From assembly GCA_900554595.1 (NCBI GenBank), contig USHZ01000081.1, positions 1-8,824 of the forward strand: a DNA stretch of 8,824 nt, given 5' to 3'. Of the stretch, positions 1 through 5,905 are shown piece by piece. The position numbers and the translations under genes were made by a program. The notes below the pieces were generated by a model that saw only the letters and a program-made list of their open reading frames with translations, was not told the origin of the DNA and made no database searches. The first letter of the stretch is position 1. The number at the start of each line of letters is the position of its first letter. The DNA comes from an uncultured Collinsella sp. Its GTDB lineage: Bacteria > Actinomycetota > Coriobacteriia > Coriobacteriales > Coriobacteriaceae.

Positions 1-150
1 TGCCGCAAGCAGGGCATTACGGTCATTATCATCACCCACAACTCTGCGCTGGCGCCCATGGCCGATCGCCTGATTCGCTTTAAGAGCGGCCGCGTGGAGA
101 GCGAGACGGTCCAGCAAAATCCCGTGCCTATCGAGACGATCGAGTGGTAG
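1..150 (+). CDS. ABC transporter ATP-binding protein, C-terminal fragment (5' end outside window)
   Basis: Frame 1 is open from the first base to TAG at 148-150 and gives the last 49 residues of an ABC ATPase. The segment GITVIIITHNSALAPMADRL is the strand before the H-loop (switch region), with the conserved histidine at fragment residue 13 that contacts the ATP gamma-phosphate; it is followed by the usual IRFKSGRV end of the nucleotide-binding domain and a short tail. Walker A, Walker B and the signature motif lie upstream of the window. The next gene starts within or a few bases after this stop codon and encodes an FtsX-type permease, so the two should be co-transcribed and translationally coupled, forming one MacB/LolD-type transporter with the ATPase on the cytoplasmic face. 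Family assignment is firm; the substrate is unknown. Confidence 0.9.
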   Translation, partial: CRKQGITVIIITHNSALAPMADRLIRFKSGRVESETVQQNPVPIETIEW

Positions 151-155
151 TGCCC

Positions 156-2921
156 ATGAATCAGGACCGCCAAAACAGCCAACGCCGCGATGCGCAGAAC
201 ACGGAGCGCGAGCAGGATTTTACGACCTACCGCACCGCCCAAAGCTCAAACGATATGGTGCCGACGGTTTTTCGCCGTGGCATCTACCGCACGATTCGCG
301 GCAGCCTTAAGCGCTTCTTGTCCATCGTCGTGATCACCGCGCTTGGCGTGAGCGTGATGTGCGGCCTTAAGGCGGGCTGCGAGGATTTGTGCGATTCGGT
401 CGACGCCTATTTTGACCAGCAGAATGTCTATGACATCAACGTGCAGTCGACCTATGGTCTGACCGATGACGATCTTGCTGCGATCCAAGAGGTCGATGGC
501 GTCGAGACGGCCGAGGGCATTTATACCGAGACCGCCTATACCGCCGTGGGTACGACGCGCGAGCGTGTCGTCGTACAGAGCCTCTCCAAGGAGAATATTG
601 ACCAACCGGTGCTAGTACGCGGCGAGCTGCCCGAGACTTCGGGCGAAGTGGCAGTGACCTCACGTTTTTTGAAGGCTTCGGGCAAGAAAATCGGCGATAC
701 GGTGAGCTTTGCCGCCAACGATGCGAGCTCGTCGAACCAAAGCGCCAAGGACCAGTTTGCCGATGGGGACTACACCATCACGGCCGAGGTTCTCGATCCT
801 ACCGACGTGAGCTCCGACTCGACGGTCAACGCCTTCCGTGCCGCCTCGGCCGCGGACTACAAGTTCTACGTGAGCGAGGATGCCGCGACATCTTCTTCCT
901 ACTCCGCGGTCCACGTGGTCGTCGAGGGAGCCAAGAGCCTCAACTCCTATTCCGATGCCTATACGGCAAGGATTAACGAGGTCAAGGGCAATATCGAGAA
1001 GATCCGTGAGGAGCGTGAGAAGGCGCGCGCTCAGGAGCTGACGGTCGACACACCGGCGAGCTTGGACGCGGCTGAGCGTCAGGCGAATATGGTCTTTGGG
1101 ATCGAGCAGGACAACATCAACCGCATGGCCGAGGGCAGCGAGGAGCGTGCGCAGGCGCAAGCTGACCTGGACCAGCGCCGTGCCGCCGCCGACCAGCAGT
1201 TTGTCGATGCCCGCGCCGAGCTCTCTGACCTGGGCGAATGCACCTGGTACATCCAGGACCGCGGCAATATCGCAAGCTACTCGAGCGTCGAGAGCGATAG
1301 TTCCTCAATCGAGGCCATCGCCACCGTATTCCCGTTTATCTTCTTTATCGTCGCCGTGCTCATCAGCCTCACCACCGCCACCCGCATGGTCGAGGAGGAG
1401 CGCACGCTCATTGGCTTGTACAAGGCGCTCGGCTATTCACGCGGGCGAATCCTGTCCAAATACGTAGACTATGCGCTGTGGGCCTGCCTGATCGGCGGCG
1501 TGCTCGGCAACATCATCGGATTTGTGGGCCTGCCGCTGTTCCTGTTCACGGTGTTCGACGATATGTACTCGCTGCCCCAGATGCTGCTTTCGTACGACAT
1601 CGTGTCCTCGCTCTTATCGGTGGCGTTGTTTACCGTGGGCGTGGTGGGCGCCACGATTATCGCCTGCCGCCACGAGATGGCTGAGACCCCGGCCTCGCTC
1701 ATGCGTCCCAAGGCCCCGCGCGCCGGCTCGCGCATCTTGCTTGAGCGCATCGGCTTTGTCTGGCGTCGCATGGGCTTTTTGAACAAGGTGGCAGCGCGTA
1801 ACCTGTTCCGCTACAAAAAGCGTGCCTTTATGACCATCTTTGGCATTGCGGGATGCACGGCGCTCGTGATCTGCGGTATGGGTATCCGCGATACGTCGGT
1901 GGCGCTTTCGCCCAAGCAGTACGGCCACATCACGCGCTACGATTTGCTGGCGGTCGCCAACCCCGATGATTTTTCGCAGACGTGCGCGGCATTGGATGAG
2001 CGTGGCGCAGCCAATGATTCTAACGTGACTGTGACTTCGACGCTGCCGATTATGACCGACAACGTCACCTTTACATTTGGCGGTAAGAGCGAGACTGTGC
2101 AGCTGATCGTGGTGCCCGATGATCGCACGGGTGACTTGGGCGATTACGTGCGCCTGGAGGATGAGTCCAAAGAACCGCTCACCCTGCGTGACGGGGATGT
2201 GTATTTGAGCAAGAGCTCTCAGCTGGTGCTGGGGATCAAGCCGGGTGACACGGCTCACGTCCAGGATTCGTCGCTCAATGTTGCCAAAGTCAAAGTCAGC
2301 GACATCTCGCTCAACTATCTGGGCAATACGCTTTACATGACGCAGAGCACCTATGAGCGCGCGTTCGGTCGAAGCGCGCGCCTCAACGGCATCCTTGCGC
2401 TGCTTAAGGGTTCATCGGCCGATCAGATTGCGTTTACCAACCGTCTTAAGAGCGATGGTTGGATTACGCTGTCGAGTACCGCCGAGCATTGGGAAAACTA
2501 TGAGGCAAACTTTACGATTATCAATTCGGTCGTGGTGCTTGTGACCTTTATGGCGGCGTGCCTGTCGTTTGTGGTGGTATTTACGTTGTCTAACACCAAC
2601 ATCTCGGAGCGCGAACGCGAGCTGGCGACTATCAAGGTGCTGGGCTTCCGTCGTGGCGAGGTGCACCATTACGTCAACAAGGAGACGTTGATTCTTACGG
2701 CGATCGGAGCCGCGCTGGGCGTACCGCTGGGCGGTGCGCTGGCCGAGAGCTTTACGTACATCCTGCAGATGCCGTCGCTGTACTTTGACGTTGAGGTCGA
2801 GCCGCTGAGCTACGCGCTGTCCGTTCTGCTGGCCTTTGCCTTTACCTTTATCGTCAACCTCGCTACCAATCGCACCCTCAATAAGATCGACATGGTCGGC
2901 GCCCTCAAGAGCGCCGAGTAA
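156..2921 (+). CDS. FtsX/MacB-type ABC transporter permease, large two-module protein
   Basis: Membrane permease of about 921 residues. The first membrane helix (SIVVITALGVSVMCGLKAG) is near residue 56, followed by a large extracytoplasmic domain with a charged, coiled-coil-like stretch at about 270-360 rich in Glu, Arg, Ala and Gln. The first FtsX module spans about 387-505 with three helices and the typical cytosolic loop RMVEEERTLIGLYKALGYSR. A second helix/extracytoplasmic unit begins near 556, and the second FtsX module is at about 790-910 with the matching loop ERERELATIKVLGFRRGEV. This duplicated layout is typical of large Gram-positive FtsX permeases that act with a separate ATPase, here the preceding gene. 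ATG 156 is preferred, but GTG 144 and GTG 150 are in frame and no strong ribosome-binding site decides between them; GTG 144 would overlap the ATPase gene by 7 bases. Likely export of a lipid, peptide or antimicrobial, which is inference only. Confidence 0.93.
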   Translation: MNQDRQNSQRRDAQNTEREQDFTTYRTAQSSNDMVPTVFRRGIYRTIRGSLKRFLSIVVITALGVSVMCGLKAGCEDLCDSVDAYFDQQNVYDINVQSTYGLTDDDLAAIQEVDGVETAEGIYTETAYTAVGTTRERVVVQSLSKENIDQPVLVRGELPETSGEVAVTSRFLKASGKKIGDTVSFAANDASSSNQSAKDQFADGDYTITAEVLDPTDVSSDSTVNAFRAASAADYKFYVSEDAATSSSYSAVHVVVEGAKSLNSYSDAYTARINEVKGNIEKIREEREKARAQELTVDTPASLDAAERQANMVFGIEQDNINRMAEGSEERAQAQADLDQRRAAADQQFVDARAELSDLGECTWYIQDRGNIASYSSVESDSSSIEAIATVFPFIFFIVAVLISLTTATRMVEEERTLIGLYKALGYSRGRILSKYVDYALWACLIGGVLGNIIGFVGLPLFLFTVFDDMYSLPQMLLSYDIVSSLLSVALFTVGVVGATIIACRHEMAETPASLMRPKAPRAGSRILLERIGFVWRRMGFLNKVAARNLFRYKKRAFMTIFGIAGCTALVICGMGIRDTSVALSPKQYGHITRYDLLAVANPDDFSQTCAALDERGAANDSNVTVTSTLPIMTDNVTFTFGGKSETVQLIVVPDDRTGDLGDYVRLEDESKEPLTLRDGDVYLSKSSQLVLGIKPGDTAHVQDSSLNVAKVKVSDISLNYLGNTLYMTQSTYERAFGRSARLNGILALLKGSSADQIAFTNRLKSDGWITLSSTAEHWENYEANFTIINSVVVLVTFMAACLSFVVVFTLSNTNISERERELATIKVLGFRRGEVHHYVNKETLILTAIGAALGVPLGGALAESFTYILQMPSLYFDVEVEPLSYALSVLLAFAFTFIVNLATNRTLNKIDMVGALKSAE

Positions 2922-2941
2922 CCTGTTCCGGGATTCAGGTT
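2920..2941. repeat. Small hairpin overlapping the permease stop codon
   Basis: AACCTG (2920-2925) and CAGGTT (2936-2941) form a 6-bp stem with a 10-base loop. The left arm includes the last two bases of the permease TAA stop. The right arm is the first part of long repeat A. The second long repeat has the equivalent structure, with a longer 12-bp stem, at 5503-5539. Confidence 0.55.
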
Positions 2942-3301
2942 CTAGCGAGCTGCTAGCGCACCTACAGTCGCTGTTTTGCATAAACCGCCCCGCCGGATGA
3001 ATACTTTGGCGGGGCGGTCGCTTTTTGCCTGCAGGTACTCCAGTCGGCACCGTGCAAATTCCGGAATATTCAGCATCCCGGAGTCCACGGGAGCGGGTAC
3101 GGGCGCGCATAACCGCGCCGAAAGCCCCGTTTTTGACTTCCAACGCTTCGAGGACCGCTCGTTTTCTACGGAATGCGGCCCACGGCCCCCGCTTTTCGCC
3201 CAAAATCCAGTATGCAGACGCCCTCGGCTGCTGAATATTCCCAAAAATGCACGCCGCACCCCACCCCAGGCACCCGCAGCAAGAAGACGAATAGCCTCGG
3301 C
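2936..3301. repeat. Long intergenic repeat, copy A (direct repeat with 5534-5905)
   Basis: This 366-base stretch matches 5534-5905 in the same orientation, at roughly 80% identity by eye, with a single net 6-base length difference near the right end. Identical blocks include the first 23 bases (starting CAGGTTCTAGCGAGCTGC), a 32-base block at 3052-3083 containing GGAATATTCAGCATCCCGGA, and the right end AAGAAGACGAATAGCCTCGG. It contains a terminator-like hairpin near its left end and an internal imperfect inverted pair (GGAATATTCAGCATCCC near 3063 and its complement near 3227). No transposase or convincing gene is present. It looks like a non-autonomous dispersed intergenic element or a structured RNA; I do not recognise a named family. 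Confidence 0.8.
2984..3026 (+). terminator. Rho-independent terminator downstream of the permease gene
   Basis: ACCGCCCCGCC (2984-2994) pairs perfectly with GGCGGGGCGGT (3008-3018), an 11-bp G/C-rich stem with a 13-base loop, followed by CGC and five T (3022-3026). It lies 62 bases after the permease stop and within long repeat A, so the repeat supplies the terminator. The stem is also symmetric enough to act weakly on the other strand, where only a short T run follows. Confidence 0.75.
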
Positions 3302-3460
3302 GAGTATGTAAACGAAGGGCCCTCCGACCCCGCCCGACGATTTCGATTGGCGACCTTTGACGGAGTCAAGGGAGGAGCCAAATCGAAATACGCCGGGCGG
3401 GACCGGAGGGCCCGATGGGGTGGATTTCGGCCGAGGCTATTCACCTTCTTGTTACGGGTG
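3271..3460. repeat. ~190-nt near-palindrome (long stem-loop)
   Basis: Two nested inverted pairs form one long stem. The outer arms 3271-3301 and 3430-3460 match at 27 of 31 positions and include GAATAGCCTCGGC and GCCGAGGCTATTC. The inner arms 3317-3351 and 3377-3413 are nearly complementary over about 35 bases and include GGGCCCTCCG, CCCGCCCG and ATTTCGATT with their complements. The centre 3352-3376 holds a further short pair TTGAC/GTCAA. The left outer arm is the right end of long repeat A. The size and near-perfect symmetry suggest a MITE-like or BIME-like element, or a structured transcript; it encodes nothing convincing. Confidence 0.8.
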
Positions 3461-3474
3461 CGCCGCCTGATAGT

Positions 3475-3543
3475 AAGTAGCGGTGGAATAGTTCCTATTT
3501 TGCGGCCCTACCATGTCAAATGGAAACTATTTCACCGCAACTT
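3475..3543. repeat. Small hairpin element 1 (GCGGTGAAATAG family), upstream of the XRE gene
   Basis: The left arm 3475-3502 (AAGTAGCGGTGGAATAGTTC and onward) pairs with the right arm 3517-3543 (ending ACTATTTCACCGCAACTT) over about 27 bases with two mismatches and small bulges, leaving a 14-base loop. The outer motif (A)GTTGCGGTGAAATA recurs in the hairpin at 4696-4761 on the other side of the XRE gene. There is no T run typical of a terminator. Confidence 0.75.
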
Positions 3544-3573
3544 ATTGAAAGGGCTCTTTGCTGTTATGTGCAC

Positions 3574-3628
3574 TGACATTTGTCATGAAATTGCTGGTCG
3601 TGAGGGCTGCTACCGGTAGTTGCGGTAG
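3574..3628. promoter_or_regulatory. Operator-like palindromes upstream of the XRE gene
   Basis: Two perfect short palindromes lie 98-152 bases before the XRE-type gene: TGACATTTGTCA (3574-3585) and CTACCGGTAG (3610-3619). The half-site CGGTAG repeats at 3623-3628, and CTACCG appears again at 3663-3668, closer to the gene. Clustered half-sites in front of a helix-turn-helix gene suggest autoregulation, but this is inferred from position and symmetry only. I could not identify a convincing -35/-10 pair nearby. Confidence 0.35.
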
Positions 3629-3725
3629 GGTTGGGGCAGATTCAAGCTAGAAATGGTGGTCGCTACCGGCTGTTCTCGACATACTTGGGTCATTCTTCAA
3701 CGGTTACCACACGAAAGGAACCACC

Positions 3726-4646
3726 ATGGATCTTGCGATGGCACAGCGCCTCGTCGATCGCCGCAAAGCCGCCGGGCTTTCCCAGGAGGCGCTTGCTGCC
3801 CAGCTGGGCGTAAGCCGCCAGGCTGTCAGCAAATGGGAGCGCAGCGAATCCTCGCCCGATACCGACAACCTTATTGCACTCGCCGCGCTGTATGGCGTAT
3901 CGCTGGATGAGCTGCTATATGGGGAGGCGGCTCGTAATGCCGACGACTCGGCGGGCAGTTGCCCCGACGCGGACAATTCGGACGACGCCGAAGAAACCGA
4001 GACTTCTACTGAGCGCACTGATTGCAACGATAAGCCATTTGTCGATATTTCTCTCGCGCGCGGCATCCACGTTATTGATCCCGATAAGGGTGAAGAGGTC
4101 CATGTTGGCTGGAATGGTATCCATGTGGCTAACAAGCGCAAGGGCGAAGAGGTCCATGTTGGGCCGGGTGGCATACATGTCGATACGCTTGAGGACGATG
4201 GGCACAGCGTGCATACCAATGCCGACGGCACCGTCACAATCGACGGCGAGACGTTTGCGAGCTGGAAGGAAGCGCACGACAAGCTCGACCATCATGGCAA
4301 GCATTTCCACACCAAGCTCGGTCGCGCGTGGAACAAGTTCCCCTTTCCCGCGTTTGTCATCCTCGCGTATCTGGCGCTCGGCATTATCTACGGCACGTGG
4401 GCTACGGGGCTCTTCCTTGTCTTTTTGATTCCCGTTTACTACGCGATAGGCGATTTCATCGACCGACGTCATCTATCTAGGCTTGTCGACACCATCTACC
4501 CGGCAGCCGCCATTGCTTGGTTCCTCTATATGTGGCTCTGCCTGGGACGACCCCATCCCGCCTGGGTCATTCTCCTCACCTTCCCAGTTGTAGAAGCACT
4601 CATGCGCTGGTGCCGAAAGCAATGGAAGCACCGCAAGCAAGCTTAA
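3726..4646 (+). CDS. XRE-family transcriptional regulator with C-terminal membrane domain
   Basis: A 306-residue protein. Residues about 5-63 are a Cro/C1-type helix-turn-helix (LSQEALAAQLGVSRQAVSKW), strongly like other XRE regulators. An acidic linker (about 66-108, rich in Asp, Glu, Ser and Thr) leads to three GIHV units at residues 113, 131 and 149, exactly 18 apart, with GEEVHVG between them; DNA of the first two units repeats at a 54-base period. A His-rich segment follows (about 158-198). Four hydrophobic helices lie at about 208-224, 226-245, 255-273 and 278-295, and the C-terminus is basic (KQWKHRKQA). ATG 3726 follows AAAGGA (3714-3719) at good spacing. It is probably a membrane-tethered DNA-binding protein sensing a signal at or in the membrane, which is inference. 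No partner gene is adjacent, and the gene is bracketed by two related hairpins. Confidence 0.9.
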   Translation: MDLAMAQRLVDRRKAAGLSQEALAAQLGVSRQAVSKWERSESSPDTDNLIALAALYGVSLDELLYGEAARNADDSAGSCPDADNSDDAEETETSTERTDCNDKPFVDISLARGIHVIDPDKGEEVHVGWNGIHVANKRKGEEVHVGPGGIHVDTLEDDGHSVHTNADGTVTIDGETFASWKEAHDKLDHHGKHFHTKLGRAWNKFPFPAFVILAYLALGIIYGTWATGLFLVFLIPVYYAIGDFIDRRHLSRLVDTIYPAAAIAWFLYMWLCLGRPHPAWVILLTFPVVEALMRWCRKQWKHRKQA

Positions 4647-4695
4647 GCCGTTCTGGCCGTCAGCATTACCCAGCCAACGCCGCTCACCCCTTCCA

Positions 4696-4761
4696 AGTTG
4701 CGGTGAAATACGGACCGTTGAGGACCTTGGAGCGTCTAACAGCCCCTATTTCACCGCAACT
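4696..4761. repeat. Small hairpin element 2 (AGTTGCGGTGAAATA arms), downstream of the XRE gene
   Basis: AGTTGCGGTGAAATA (4696-4710) and TATTTCACCGCAACT (4747-4761) form a perfect 15-bp inverted repeat, and pairing continues inward with G-U pairs (CGGACCGTT against AACAGCCCC). It shares its outer motif with the hairpin at 3475-3543. It begins 50 bases after the XRE stop and might stop transcription through its stem, but no T run follows. Confidence 0.8.
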
Positions 4762-4820
4762 CACGAATGGAGCGGGCAATTCCAGCGCAGGAATCGGCAT
4801 TTAACTCACCGCATGCCGCG

Positions 4821-4968
4821 AAAAGGGCTCATCTACTACGATGAACTCGATGGGCTCGACCATACCCGCCTTTTTTGAAAATCGACCACCCTTCTACCTG
4901 CGGTTTTTATTTTACGATCTTTGCCACGGTCGAGTGTATGGCAGTAAACGTAGTAGATAGACCCATTT
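4821..4968. repeat. Inverted repeat element with ~108-base core
   Basis: Arms at 4821-4840 (AAAAGGGCTCATCTACTACG) and 4949-4968 (CGTAGTAGATAGACCCATTT) are complementary at most positions. The core is A/T-richer than its surroundings. A 39-codon frame from ATG 4841 to TAG 4958-4960 fills the core, but it has no ribosome-binding site and I do not claim it is a gene. Most likely another small non-coding intergenic element. Confidence 0.6.
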
Positions 4969-5095
4969 TGTGGCACACGGTTCATCCAAGCTCAAGCTCG
5001 AATACCGAGGACCCCCCCCTCATTCACGGCTGCGAGCGAAAAACCGAATAGAATAAATATCAAATGGCTAAGTCTGTTTGGCGAACGGAGGAAAT

Positions 5096-5416
5096 ATGGG
5101 CGAGGTAGCCGAAAAAGACTGGAGGCTGTTCAAGGAGCTGCTCCCAAAATGGCAAGAAAGCTATATGGAAATGCTCATCGGCCAGTACATCAAGATGCTA
5201 AACGGCGACAGCGAAGCGTCCAGTAGATTTTGGGCGTTAGAGGAGCGCATCAATAGGGACAAGCTGTCCTCAGGAGTGCTGGTAAACGGTGTTCGCCGCA
5301 GCACCATGCGTTATGAGATAGCCAACTTGCTTTCCGATAACGTGGTTACGCTTGATGACCTTGAGGGTTTTACCGAAGATATTAAGAGCTGCGCGCGGCG
5401 CTGCATCTGCCGGTAA
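5096..5416 (+). CDS. Small conserved hypothetical protein (~106 aa), function unknown
   Basis: Starts at ATG 5096, preceded by GGAGG (5087-5091); an in-frame TTG at 5078 is rejected because the ribosome-binding site would lie inside the gene. The 106-residue product is predicted soluble and helical, with EKDWRLFKELLPKWQESYME at the start, then a LEERI-(N)RDK segment, VRRSTMRYEIANLL and LDDLEGFTEDIK. This arrangement (acidic/aromatic N-terminal helix, RRS.M.Y.I..LL, then DDL..F...LK) resembles a family of about 100-residue uncharacterised cytosolic proteins common in Firmicutes, sometimes labelled 'multidrug transporter' without good reason, since no membrane segment is present. The C-terminus CARRCICR carries three cysteines and looks atypical. 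Its function is not known. It stands alone, codon use is less G/C-biased than in neighbouring genes, and acquisition by transfer is plausible. Confidence 0.82.
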   Translation: MGEVAEKDWRLFKELLPKWQESYMEMLIGQYIKMLNGDSEASSRFWALEERINRDKLSSGVLVNGVRRSTMRYEIANLLSDNVVTLDDLEGFTEDIKSCARRCICR

Positions 5417-5454
5417 GAACGCTGAGCGACATGCGCGCCCCATGGGCGAACAAG

Positions 5455-5496
5455 GGCCAAACGTCGGGCCATCCGTTGGTTGCCCAGCGTTTGGCC
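5455..5496. terminator. Hairpin downstream of the small gene, possible terminator
   Basis: GGCCAAACG (5455-5463) pairs with CGTTTGGCC (5488-5496), with an inner GGGC/GCCC pair. It begins 38 bases after the small gene's stop. There is no T tract, so termination is a guess; the G/C hairpin in repeat B at 5582-5624 is the better terminator candidate. Confidence 0.4.
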
Positions 5497-5502
5497 AGAT
5501 AA

Positions 5503-5539
5503 AACCTGCCAAAACAAACCTGTCCCTTTTTGGCAGGTT
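5503..5539. repeat. Hairpin at the left edge of long repeat B
   Basis: AACCTGCCAAAA (5503-5514) and TTTTGGCAGGTT (5528-5539) form a perfect 12-bp stem with a 13-base loop. The right arm runs into repeat B, as in copy A where AACCTG/CAGGTT occurs at 2920-2941. This suggests that the hairpin is part of the element. Confidence 0.65.
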
Positions 5540-5905
5540 CTAGCGAGCTGCTAGCGCGTCCATGCCTGCATTTTTGCATAAACCGACCCGTCGAATGAAT
5601 ACTTTGGCGGGGCGGTCGTCTTTTGCCCACGGGTACCCCAGGGGGCAGCGTGCAAATTCCGGAATATTCAGCATCCCGGAGCCCACGGGCGTGGGACCAG
5701 GCGCTCAAAACCGCGCCGAAAGCCCCGTTTTTGACCGCCAGAGCCTCGAGGACCGCTTGTATTTTTCGGAATGCGGCTTGCGGCGCTCGCCAATCGCCCA
5801 AAATCCAGTATGCAGGCACCCTCGGATGCTGAAAACTCCCAAAAATGCACGCCGCTCCCTACCCCAACCCCAGGCATTCGCAGCAAGAAGACGAATAGCC
5901 TCGGC
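5534..5905. repeat. Long intergenic repeat, copy B (direct repeat with 2936-3301)
   Basis: A 372-base second copy in the same orientation as copy A. The 32-base block at 5650-5681 is identical to 3052-3083, the left end shares 23 identical bases, and the right end AAGAAGACGAATAGCCTCGG is identical. Differences are mostly substitutions, with about six extra bases in the ACCCCAACCCCAGG region near 5868. The internal inverted pair is kept but degraded on its right side (GATGCTGAAAACTCCC). Its right edge is one arm of the hairpin that overlaps the phosphofructokinase stop codon. Confidence 0.8.
5582..5624 (+). terminator. Terminator-like hairpin inside long repeat B
   Basis: ACCGACCCGTC (5582-5592) pairs with GGCGGGGCGGT (5606-5616) with one mismatch and one G-U pair, followed by CGTC and four T. 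It is the counterpart of the perfect 11-bp hairpin in copy A. On the plus strand it would stop transcription coming from the small gene at 5096-5416. Confidence 0.55.

Larger units (their letters stand above)
4647..5095. other. Intergenic region between the XRE gene and the small gene
   Basis: This 449-base stretch has no convincing gene. It holds a hairpin element at 4696-4761, an inverted repeat with arms at 4821-4840 and 4949-4968, an A/T-richer core with T runs near 4871 and 4904, a run of eight C at 5012-5019, and a possible -10 box TAGAAT at 5049-5054 ahead of the next gene. No clear terminator with a T tract follows the XRE stop codon. Confidence 0.6.

Noticed and set aside
2412..3203. 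Minus-strand open frame of about 263 codons running from repeat A into the permease gene
   Set aside because: Its downstream part is only antisense to the well-supported permease. The repeat part is reported as a finding to test, not called as a gene.
3173..3619. Plus-strand open frame of about 148 codons across the large palindrome
   Set aside because: It crosses a non-coding palindrome and a hairpin element, has no ribosome-binding site and no recognisable domain.
3915..4472. Minus-strand open frame of about 185 codons opposite the XRE gene
   Set aside because: Antisense shadow of the XRE-membrane gene.
5012..5019. Run of eight C, possible phase-variation tract
   Set aside because: It lies about 75 bases upstream of the small gene's start, not within a coding frame, and no switchable promoter spacing is evident.
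2936..5905. CRISPR array or tRNA genes in the repeat-rich island
   Set aside because: The repeats are long and few, not short and evenly spaced, and no cloverleaf with a T-loop and acceptor stem was found.
2936..5905. Insertion sequence or prophage remnant
   Set aside because: No transposase, integrase or phage-like protein is encoded, and no target-site duplication is evident around the repeats.
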